From Lolium rigidum (Eukaryota; Streptophyta; Magnoliopsida; Poales; Poaceae), in the NCBI RefSeq assembly GCF_022539505.1, contig NC_061510.1:100456292-100520291 (forward strand): a stretch of 64,000 bases of DNA. The letters run 5' to 3'. The stretch's first letter is position 1. Every line of letters begins with the position of its first letter. Under the pieces are notes generated by a model. The model did not search any database. It was given only the letters and a program-made list of their open reading frames with translations, and had not been told where the DNA came from. This document shows, piece by piece, positions 23,155 to 33,600 of the stretch. A program made the translations under genes and the position numbers.

Positions 23155-24724
23155 TGATGGCGTGTATTTCACACGTTCGTTGGGCAACCCCAAGAGGAAG
23201 GTATGATGAGCACAAGCAGCAAGTTTTTCCTCGGAAAGAAACCAAGGTTTATCGAACCAGGAGGAGCCAAGAAGCACGTTGAAGGTTGATGGCGGCGGGA
23301 TGTAGTGCGGCGCAACACCGGAGATTCCGGCGCCAACGTGGAACCCGCACAACACAACCAAAGTACTTTGCCCCAACGAAACAGATGAGGTTGTCAATCT
23401 CACCGGCTTGTCTGTAACAAAGGATTAACCGTATTGTGTGGAAGATGATTGTTTGCAGAGAAAACAAGTAAAAACAAGTATTGCAGTAGATTGTATTTCG
23501 AGAAAGAGAATTGGACCGGGGTCCACAGCTCACTAGAGGTGTCTCTCCCATAAGACGGACAAGCATGTTGGGTGAACAAATTACGGTTGGGCAATTGACA
23601 AATAAAGAGAGCATAACAATGCACATACATATCATGATGAGTATAGTGAGATTTAATTGGGCATTACGACAAAGTACATAGACCGCCATCCAACCGCATC
23701 TATGCCTAAAAAGTCCACCTTCAGAGTTATCATCCGAACCCCTCCGACATTAAGTTGCAAAGCAACGGACAATTGCATTAAATATGGTGCGTAATGTAAC
23801 TAGTGACTACATCCTTGAACATAGCACTAATGTTTTATCCCTAGTGGCAACAAGCACAACACAACCTTAGAACTTTCGTCACTCGTCCTGGTGTCAATGC
23901 GGCATGAACCCACTATCGAGCATAAGTACTCCCTCTTGGAGTTAAAAGCATCTACTTGGCCGGAGCATCTACTAGTAACGGAGAGCATGCAAGATCATAA
24001 ACAACACATAAGCATAACTTTGATAATCAACATAACAAGTATTCTCTATTCATCGGATCCCAACAAACGCAACATATAGAATTACATATAGATGATCTTG
24101 ATCATGATAGGCAGCTCACAAGATCCGACAATGATAGCACAATGGGGAGAAGACAACCATCTAGCTACTGCTATGGACCCATAGTCCAGGGGTAGACTAC
24201 TCACTCATCACTCCGGAGGCGACCATGGCAGTGTAGAGTCCCCCGGGAGATGATTCCCCTCTCCGGCAGGGTGCCGGAGGCGATCTCCAGGATCCCCCGA
24301 GATGGGATCGGCGGTGACGGCGTCTCAGTAATGTTTTCCGTATCGTGGCTTTAAGTAGGCGGAAGGGCAAGTCGAGAGGCGGCACGGGGGGCCCACACCA
24401 TAGGCCGGCGCGGCCAGGGGTGGGGCCGCGCCGCCCTAGGGTTTGGCCACCCCGTGGCCCCTCTTCGTCTCGTCTTCGGTCTTCCGGAAGCTTCGTGAGA
24501 AAATAGGCCTCCGGGCTTTTATTTCGTCCAATTCCGAGAATATTTCTTTACTAGGATTTCGAAACCAAAAACAGCAGAAAACAGAATCGGCACTTCGGCA
24601 TCTTGTTAATAGGTTAGTTCCAGAAAATGCACGAATATGACATAAAGTGTGCATAAAACATGTAGATAACATCAATAATGTGGCATGGAACACAAGAAAT
24701 TATCGATACGTTGGAGACGTATCA
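23155..24724 (-). repeat. 5' LTR of the Athila-like element
   Basis: It begins TGATGGCGTG and ends GACGTATCA, followed by the CCCCT duplication. The same GC-rich stem is found at 24403-24415 and 24424-24436. Confidence 0.93.
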
Positions 24725-27347
24725 CCCCTTAGATACCCTGTTAAGTAAAACAGTGCATAAAAATTTTGCTGCCCGAGTTCAATAGAATGTTACATCTTTC
24801 ATTACAGCTGGTAAAATAAAGCTAGGAGGATCATCGTCCCAGAAAAAAGTAGTGCTAGAATTAAACGAGTATCTAGCGCCAGAGTATGCGCCACACCATT
24901 TCCTTCTCTTGGACAATGTTGCACCACGATGTTACCAATTCTTTGCGCCATCAGGTAGCAGTCAAAGAGGATAGCAGAATAAGGGCTCCAAACCTCCCTC
25001 TCTCTGTTAAAAGCTTGCACTATTTGTAGACAATCTGACTCAATTATAACCGGAGCACATCCCAGATCCTCAACCAGCTGTAACCCTCTCAAAAGAGCAC
25101 TTGCCTCAGTCGTAGTAGCATTTAAGAAATTATCTCCAATCCAAGTTTTACCAGCAACAGCTCATCCTTTGTGATCTCGGAGCACCGCAGCAATTGAACA
25201 TGTGCCATTAGGAAAGAAAAATGCATCAATATTAAGTTTGTAACAATTTGGTCCTGGTTTTTCACAGCCCACAACTCGTGGCTCCGCTCCCGATTCAGCT
25301 CCACCATAAATTCAAGGCCAAACCGAGGATAGCGAACGATGTTCTTGATGGCGAAATAACATGTTCGCCCTTACAGTATTGTCTCCTTTGCCACTAGATA
25401 TACCATGTTGCCACAGCAACTATCTCCTTCAAGCCCAGGGACCCTAGAACTGGAGGTTTACAAAAATTATTTCGAAGGATTTCTTCTAAGATCGCATATC
25501 CGGATCTGTCCACCACAATTGCCTCTTGTATTATTTTCTTTAGTCCAAGGGATTCCCGCACATCTCTCGCACGATTACACATAAAAATAAGATGCTTCAC
25601 GTCTTCTGCACCCTGCGCACAAACTGGACACTGCCCCGATACGGGAATATGCCTATTTGCAAATACAGACATTCCTAGTATAGTACCATGAAAAGCCCTC
25701 CATATATAAATTTTAACTTTGCTTGGGACTTTAAGTTTCCACAAAATTTCCCACACCGGATTATGGGAGGAGGATCTCTGGTTTGCTGCCCGGTCTAACT
25801 TATGCCCATGTAGATGATTCATTGAACATACTATGCAGATCTCACTAAAAATTTACTAGATTTTGTCATGTGCCATGCAATAAAATCTTCAGTCATCACT
25901 CAGTGGAATTCTCAAGATTATCATAGCATCAACCGGGTTAAATAATTCCTTCAACATCACTTCATCCCATTGCATTGTATCCAAATTGATGAGTTCACTC
26001 ACATACTTTAGCAATATTTGTCCTTTTGGAGTTTGAATCCTTCTGTCCGGGCTACTTGGAATCCATGGGTCGTCCCATATATTGATCAACTCTCCATTAC
26101 CAACTCTCCATATAAATCCACGCTTAAAAACATTTAGTCCTGCAATAATACTTTGCCAAGTAAAAGATGAGCCTTTTTTAGGGCTAGACTTTAAAAGATT
26201 TACATCAGGATAGTATTTAGCTCGCAATATTTGGGCACATAATGAATCTGGATTTGAAATTAATCGCTAGCTTTACTTTACCAACATAGCAAGGTTGAAA
26301 GCATGCATGTCTCTAAACCCCATTCCTCCAAGTTTCTTGGGGATACAAATTTTCCACCAAGCCATCCAATGCATACAATTATGTTCCTCCGTATCTCCCC
26401 ACCAGAAACTTGACATTGCATCAGTCATTTCCTTTAGCAACTTCTTGGGAATATTAAAAACAGACATAGCATAAACTGATATAGACTGTATAACAGCCTT
26501 CAGAAGAATTTCCTTACCACCCAAAGAGAGGAACTTATCCTTCCGTCCTTCTAATCTTGTAATAATCCTTTCTAGCAAGTACATGAAGCTATCACTTCGG
26601 TCCACCCCTACCATTGCAGGTAGTCCAAGTTATTTATCAGAGAAAGCTTCGGTCATGATGTTTAGTTCTGAACATAATTCTACCATGGCATCTGTGTCAA
26701 CATTTGGGCTGAAATACATACTACACTTGGCCTCACTAACCAGTTGTCCCGAGCTTGCACATTATTGATCAAGTACATGTCTCAATGAGGTTGCATTAGT
26801 CATATCTGCCTTCATAAGGATTAGGGAATCATCAGCAAAGAGTAAATGAGATACTGATGGCGCAGTTCTGCAAACCCTGACACCTTCCATACCACGAACC
26901 TCCTCTCTATGAGCCAGTAAACTTGAAAGAGCCTCTGCACAAATCAGAAATAAAATAAGGAGAAAGTGGATCTCCCTGTCTAAATCCTCTACCCGGAGTA
27001 AAAGAATATGTTTCTTGATTGTTAAATCTGATTTTATACTTCACAGAACAAACACACATCATCAAAAGATCAATAAAACCTTGCTGAAAACCAAGCCTTC
27101 TCAACATACTTTCTAGAAAATTCCATTCAACACGGTCATACGCTTTATGCATATCAAGTTTTACCGCACAGTAGCCCCATTTTCCTTCCTTTTTATTCTT
27201 GATCTTGTGCAGGCATTCATATGCAATCAGAACATTGTCAGTAATCAACCTCCCAAACACAAAAGCACTTTGCACTGGGGATATAACATCATCAAGAATA
27301 TGTTTCAACCGGAAAGCAATCATCTTAGATATTATTACCTTGTACAA
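24725..27347 (-). pseudogene. LINE-2 ORF2 remains (RT, zinc region, RNase H)
   Basis: Minus-strand blocks in changing frames form the C-terminal part of a plant L1-type ORF2. RT has VLYKVISKMIAFRLKHIL, QSAFVFGRLITDN and KLDMHKAYDRVEW (27347-26910), with RQGDPLSPY near 26970. SWWGDTEEHNCMHW and the MGFRDMHAFNLAML region lie near 26300-26400. The zf-RVT block (KVKIYIWRA, CPVCAQGAEDVKHLIFMC) lies at 25822-25394. An RNase H domain (VIIESDCLQIVQAFN, HCPREGNGVAH) is at 25092-24802. Unlike the first LINE it carries RNase H, so it is a different family. Many indels make it old. The 5' part is missing: the sequence stops at 27347 at an unrelated boundary. Confidence 0.87.
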
Positions 27348-27759
27348 AACACTAGATCATAAAAGCGCGCGTTGCCGTGCCCGTCCATCTAAAAATAATA
27401 AATATTAAAATATTTATAAAACATGGAACTGAAATAACATAATACCATGTGATAAATGCTCATGTTTTAGAGCCTATCCATCTTGTAGAAAGAACATCAA
27501 TATTTTCTGAACCATATAAATATTATAGAGTAAATTGGATGGTTGGCAACTTCCTATTCAAAGTTTTAGATATAGTATTGCACAATCTTACCCACATAAT
27601 TGCATGAATGGCTAAACATATACAAGGATGGAATAAAAAAAGTGTAATAGCATGACGCCCTAAAATAATTCATGATACAACTTAAGTGCAAAAGTACTAA
27701 TTAATTTTGATGGAAAGAATCAGCTTTATTTTGGTCATTAAGAGGGCACAATCTAGAAA

Positions 27760-28165
27760 TTTTAGCGAGCTCAAGAGCAGTCATGCTTGCTTCTCGTCTA
27801 CTTGATGCTTCTTGTCTGCATTACTTCACAATTAGACATCGCACGAGAAGAAGTTTTGTGTTGCACCTTCACATCTTCTAATATACTGGACTATGTGGAG
27901 GTGTCAGGCTACCGCTTGTTCAGTTCGAAAGCAATGAGCTCCCAATCTGTTTCAAAGAAGACTTTGATCGCCTCAAGTTGAGTAGTCAGAGCCCCAAAAC
28001 TTCAGACAGCGCACACAGTTCCTCTCATAAGGAATCGTGGACGTCATCCTTCGTTCCCGCTAGAGGAGCTACGACCTTCCCCTTATCATGTCCCGCTATT
28101 AAACCCCAGCCTGTTGTATCATCCTCGGGAATATAGGAGCTATTTGCATTATTCCAACATACATT
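27760..28165 (-). pseudogene. RNase H-like (RVT_3-type) fragment
   Basis: Minus-strand reading gives CWNNANSSYIPEDDTTGWGLIAGHDKGKVVA, then LEAIKVFFETDWELI in another frame. This is the start of an RNase H fold as found at the C-terminus of plant LINE ORF2 or in stand-alone RVT_3 genes. Stops and frame changes interrupt it. It lies inside the inverted-end segment and may have been captured by it. Assignment is by pattern only. Confidence 0.5.
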
Positions 28166-28169
28166 AGCG

Positions 28170-29655
28170 TGTTTGTTTGGGAGGAGTTGGAGGTAGGGAA
28201 TGGGAGTTGAAGGTATATGGAGTTTTAATCCACTGATTGTTTGGATAGAATGGGTACCTTTGTTCTTCAGTCTCCCCTTAAGGAAATAAATAAAGTGGCA
28301 AAACTCTTTAAACCTAGGCATATTTTACAAGCATGTAATACATTTATATTTCAGCTAACTATCATATACACACTTGACTAAAGCAGTCAGTTGGCGTTTT
28401 GGAGTGAACTGTCAATAGTTCATCATTTTTCGTTGCTTGGATCGGTTGTAATGGTTTAGATTTCTAGAGCACCACCGAGTTGGTGCTTATGTTAATTTTA
28501 GTGTAACAGGATAACATTTTCCTGTTTGTTAATCGAATTTCAAATATTCACTTCAGCTGCATATGGTTGCATTAGCTTTGTTTGCACCTGTTGAGTAAGT
28601 ATTGATAGCCTTGTTTAAGGTTTAATTTTTTTTGAAGGATGTCTTAATATTTCATTCTCCATTCGAAGCATGGCATTGAAATATTATGATTTAGTTATTG
28701 TAACTTAATTCTTTTATTTCAGGAACACAACATGTGACCAGCATGACACCTGGTATTCCATCTGTCACCCATCCTTAAGCTATAGCTAAGAATTTTTGTT
28801 GACTGATTTGCAATCTGCAAAGGCTGCACTTGCCCACGTAAGAAGTTTTAGATTAGAAAAGTTAGTTTGTTTATCTTTTAGGCTAACCTGGGTGCATTTT
28901 TCTGCGGGTAACCCGAGTGTAAATTGAACTCCTATTTCAGTTGCATATTAGATTCCCAATGCTGCAATATGCCAGGGTAAGTAGATAACGAACCTTATAT
29001 GTTAGATCCGAAATCATTTCTTGGTCTTATTCAGAATGAAGTGAGCTCAAATTTATTGCTGGATATGCAAGGTAGTAACATTTTTTTGATCTTATTTAGT
29101 TGGTTCTGTTGTTATGTCGTACTAAAGTCAATTACTGTAAGAAAACCTAAGTCAGATATTGTTCATAAATATGGAATCCATGGATGGTGGACATCAGGTA
29201 TGTGCCTCATTACTAAATGTTATCTATTCCTAATTCTCTTATACTCGTTCCTATTCTTGCATATTTCTTACATGATGATTTGTTCTCGGCTCTACCTCAT
29301 GGGACATCTTTAGTTTCTGTGTTGCACATCATGTTGGCATTCAACTTAAGCCATTAAAATAGAGTGCATCAATGCTCACCAATGCAAGACTTGAATTCTT
29401 CAGAAGTGACCTTCATATTAGAGTTGAATTCCGTGCAAGAAGATGCAAGACTTTAGAGGATAATTCTTTTAATGTTTTACTCTGTCCAATTTTTGTACTA
29501 TGGTATCATGAGAAAAAGGTAGAAAACAGAGATGTTAGTGTATAAGTTACGAATTTATGTAAATCTTCTACTTAACATGTATCATTGAATTCTGATTGAT
29601 ATTCAAGTTTTCATAAATGTCCATTTTCCTGAATTTTCAAACATTCTTTTCTAAC
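28170..29655. other. AT-rich sequence without a recognisable gene
   Basis: I see no supported coding frame, RNA gene or named repeat. The longest frame (about 28999-29313) has no domain pattern. A GTTTGTTTGGGAGGAG passage near 28175 resembles the end of a hAT or Harbinger miniature element but lacks a partner end. Confidence 0.4.
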
Positions 29656-29694
29656 TATGGACGGGCGCAGCAACGCGCGCTTTCATGGTCTAGT

Positions 29695-29935
29695 ACATAC
29701 ATACAGTCACACCTATGAAGACACACACGCACAACCTACTCATATGAGCACTTCCAAGAAACTGCCACAAAAAAACTTCATCCGACGGGTCTTGAGATTG
29801 ACAAAGTTGTCACAGGCGACTCGCTGTCGACGAAAACGTCGCCTCTCACTAAATAATATTCCGCATTTTTATGAGACGTCAAAGTGTTAAACCTGAAGTT
29901 TAAACTCTGGTTGCAGTGCCATCCTAACCACCCAA
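29695..29935 (-). mobile_element. SINE-like repeat (candidate)
   Basis: On the minus strand the stretch begins GTGGTTAGGATGGCACTGC, then CAACCAGAGTTTAAACTTC, which resembles a tRNA-type B box. It goes on through GAGGCGACGT and ends TGTGACTGTATGTATGT. This resembles short repeats I know from grass introns. It ends exactly where the CTAG-bounded segment starts, so its 3' tail may be cut. Confidence 0.4.
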
Positions 29936-30633
29936 CCACATGTTAATTCTCATTTCTAGTGCTGATTGTTTTCTCCGTAAGTACGACAGATGCATATGTA
30001 TGGTATCTTTGCATGGATTTTCCCGTTATGTACATACTTTCCAGAACTCTGTAAATATGACTGATAAACATGACCTTCATGGTATATTTGCATGGATTTC
30101 ATATTATTTATATACTATCAAGAAGCAAGCAGATCCTAGCAAATGCTACATACTATTTTTCATTTAACATCTCTTCTGGTAACCCAGCCATGGGGATGAT
30201 ACTCAGCTACCATAAAGGAATCAGACGATTCTCGACAGTGAAAAATATTGCAGACACTTCAGGCCATATAAACACAAACAGAACAAGTGAAACGTGGAAC
30301 TGTGGAAGCAATGAAATTCATCCCAGAAACAGGACATGCGCACCAAGACCAGCATGCATAATCACCAAAGAAACAGAAAATCTTCCAGAACTAACAGCAA
30401 AACATTCACACCAGAGATGAGCTAAGCGACCATTCATATTAAACCTTCTCCCATCGGTTCATACAGCAAAAGCAGTAAGTAGCTGACAAGTTCAATTGCA
30501 AATTCAACAAAGCAATTTGCAGCAGCAAGGGCATTAACAGAAACTAAAGTGTTTTGTTCCTCTCGAAAGTACTCTTCTTACACGGAGAAAACCGACCGAC
30601 GGCAACCATGACATGAATGACAGGAGATAAATC
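29936..30633 (-). other. Downstream region and 3' UTR of the prohibitin gene
   Basis: It lies directly after the stop codon. No other coding frame is supported. A short direct repeat (TTTGCATGGATTT at about 30010 and 30088) is the only internal structure seen. I could not place the polyadenylation site with confidence. Confidence 0.5.
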
Positions 30634-33600
30634 TCATTTCTTGCCCTTGCCCGCAATGTTGAGCTGCTGGAGTCCAAGTAGCAGGTCGCTCGAGTCCAAG
30701 AACACCTTGTTGCTGGAGCTTGAGATGGTATGCGCAATCTCCCTGGCGGCTTCAATCTGCCTGAGAGCGACGAAAGCAGGGTTGTTGGCGATCGCCTGGC
30801 CTATCAGCTCTGCACTCTTAGCCTCACCCTGTTGAGATGTAGAAAGAAACATCAGTGTTTGGATAAGGTGATCCACAACTCCACAAAAGAATTGTATAAC
30901 AACCACCAGTCTTTGGCTCAGGTGCTCTTAACCTAACAAATGAAACATGTAAAAACTACCAGTGTTTTAATCAGGTGATCTCAAACTTAACATACGAAAT
31001 GTATAGAGAACTACCAGTGTTTGGATCATGTAAACCAACCAAATGAAACATATAATAAAACTACCACTGCATGGCTCAGTTGCTCTTAAACTAAACAAAT
31101 GGAACATGTAAAACCACCAGTGTTAGGCTAAAGTGTTCTCAAACTAAAAAAAAAAGCAGTGCAATGTATGAAACTATGGAGACATAAACAACATTAGCAG
31201 TATGCCTCTAGTAAACATACAAATGAACGTCTGAAACTATGGACATGGCGAATAGATAGTCTGAACTATGTTCATAGTTATAAACAGCATACCACTGAAA
31301 GTCTGAAACTACAAACATACCAAATGGGTCAAGTCTGAAACTATGTTTAGTGATATGAACATACCACTGAAAGTATGAATCGGTAAACATAGAAGGATGT
31401 TGCTACGTAGCGGCGCCGCACCGGCAGATTCCTGTGCGACGGCCCATTAACGGGTTTAAACGGCCTAAGCAGCGCGCGTAATGAAATGGCCAACGCGCTC
31501 CTCCGTAGAACGTAATTAGTTCACGTAACACCGCTCGAGTACATGCAGTAGTACTAGTAGCTTTTGCACCCGACACCTACAGCTAGCTGCAGCAACAAAA
31601 AGCAACTAGCTACACTAGTTAGCTCCAGATTCTTGTATGCACCTAATGTATAAAAATAACTATCGTTTTATTTTTACAAACTCATCAGGTTTATTGATAC
31701 CCCTCCGGTTTTAAAAGAATAACTACCATCTTGCTTAGCAATAATATCTAAAGTATCAAATTATTTGAAAATATGTACCATGTTCTCACTAGCTACCAAT
31801 TTTTTTTTAGGACCGCCACTAGACTTATTGTTTTGAAGCTCCACTAGCTACCAAATTATTTTGAAGGTAGCTACTGGGCTTCCCAACTCAGATTTAGCTG
31901 CTAGATTTTTCTGAACATTTACTAGATTCTAACTATCTAGCTGCCAGATTGTTTCGGAGGCAGTTCTTAGGCTCCGTGATTCACCGGCCAGATTGTTCTG
32001 AACACTTACCAGGTTCAGAGCGAGTAGCTACCAAATTCTTTTGAAGGCAACAACTAGACTCTGATTTAGCTCCCACATTGTTCTGAAAACTTTCCAGGTT
32101 CCGACTACCTAGCTACTGGATTCTTTTGAAGGCAACAACTAGGCTCTCTGATTCAGCTCCCACGTTGTTCCGGAGTAGCTATCATATTCTTTCGAAGTCA
32201 GCTACTATGCTATTCGAATTCAGCTGTTGCCCTGAGCACTTACCAGGTTCAAAAATCTAGCTACCAGATTCTTTAGAAAGCACATAGAAAATTCTTCAGA
32301 AACTACTACAATGCTCTTTAAACGGTTACTTTTCCTGGTGGGATGCGTCAATTAATTTGGGCCGGCGGTGTACAGGTTTTTCAGATAGCCTTTCGTGTTG
32401 TTTATAACTTATGTTTTCTACAAAATTGCTTAGAAACCACTGTCAACGTTTCAGAAGGTGAACAATATAGTCATGCATGTAAAAAATCTGCGATTTTAGA
32501 AGTGGTCATGAGAGAGCGCGCCGCTCAAAGTAAAAAACCACGGAGGCAAAAAAATATAAGCAATAGAAAAAGGTAAACATTGTTTGTACCACATACACCT
32601 ACTACAGCGAACATCGCAGCAAACAGTGAGCATTTGTACTATAGCACTATTGTATGCACTGCACGAGTGTTTCTGTCAAGAGCATTTCAAAGCCGCACAG
32701 AAACGCTGTGCATGCACTCTAGCGTGCCGCCGCATGGAACAGGGGGCGTGCGGCACCTCTAACTAGCTTTTCCCAACATAGAAATAGGCGTTCACAAGAA
32801 AACCAGCCATCATAAACTCAACAAATGTTAGGCTCAAGTTTTCCCCACTAGTGTAATGAAAGACATGAAGCTATAAAGACACAACAATCACGGGCAATAT
32901 GCCTAGTAAATATCACTGAACTGCAAACAGGGCAAGTAGATGGAGCCATATGAAAATCGCCTATCTAGTTAATATTTTGCTTACCTGTGCCCTGATAATT
33001 GCACTTCTCTTGTCTTGCTCAGCCTTCTCAACAATGAACTTGGCACGCTCAGCTTCCTGAGCAGCAACCTGTTTGGCTTCAATGGCATGAGTGAACTCCT
33101 TGCCAAAGCTGAGGCTGGTAATGGACACATCATCCAGAGCAATGTTGAAATTCTTGGCCCTCTCTGTCAGAATCTTCCTGATCTCCCTGCTCACAGCCTG
33201 CCATTACACAAAACAGCAAGTTATTCATTTGTTCTCAGAAGGACCAGCTAGCATGAAAATAAATGTAAACACAACATTCGTGATGAAACAGTACCTCTCT
33301 CTGCGTGATAAGCTGACTGGCATTGTATTGTGCAACCACAGCTTTGAGTGTTTCATGAATGATTGAAGGCAAAACTCTCTCATTGTAGTTCTCCCCCAGG
33401 GTCCTGTACATAGTTGGTAGTTTCTCTGGCATGGGTCGCGTGAGCACACGAAGACCAATCCTCACCTGTCCAAGTTATCAAGCAGTATAAATCAGATATT
33501 ATGATGAAAGGATTTGCTCTGCAAATGTTGCTTCTAAGCAGAAATGCAAAACAAGAAACCTGCATCTACAGTTGTACACACACATGAGCACAAAAAATTC

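Larger units (their letters stand above)
16576..24724 (-). mobile_element. Athila-like Ty3/Gypsy element, 8.1 kb, lacking RT and integrase
   Basis: LTRs of 1601 and 1570 bases (16576-18176, 23155-24724) start TGATGGCGTGTATTT and end GGAGACGTATCA. The target duplication CCCCT is exact (16571-16575, 24725-24729). The interior has gag and an aspartic protease on the minus strand, then about 2.7 kb with no recognisable RT, RNase H or integrase, so the copy is non-autonomous. LTR length, total size and missing pol recall the Triticeae family Sabrina, but that name is from memory and untested. Related LTRs occur at 36922-38507 and 60228-61252. Confidence 0.93.
27349..29694. mobile_element. Segment bounded by 38-bp inverted CTAG-type ends
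   Basis: ACTAGATCATAAAAGCGCGC at the left and its near-complement GCGCGCTTTCATGGTCTAGT at the right extend to 38 bases with about 34 matches, ending at a shared CGTCCAT core. No similarity continues inside. Each end has a GC-rich short hairpin followed by CTAG, the layout of a Helitron 3' terminus, but here both ends point outward. It could be a foldback-like or TIR element, or two Helitron ends facing away from each other. I find no clear target duplication. The interior is AT-rich and mostly unrecognised. Confidence 0.5.

Noticed and set aside
28999..29313. 104-codon plus-strand ORF
   Set aside because: Hydrophobic, AT-driven frame without domain, start context or neighbouring support.
27349..29694. 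Interpretation as a standard TIR transposon with target duplication
   Set aside because: No matching flanks were found at the borders, so only the inverted ends are claimed.
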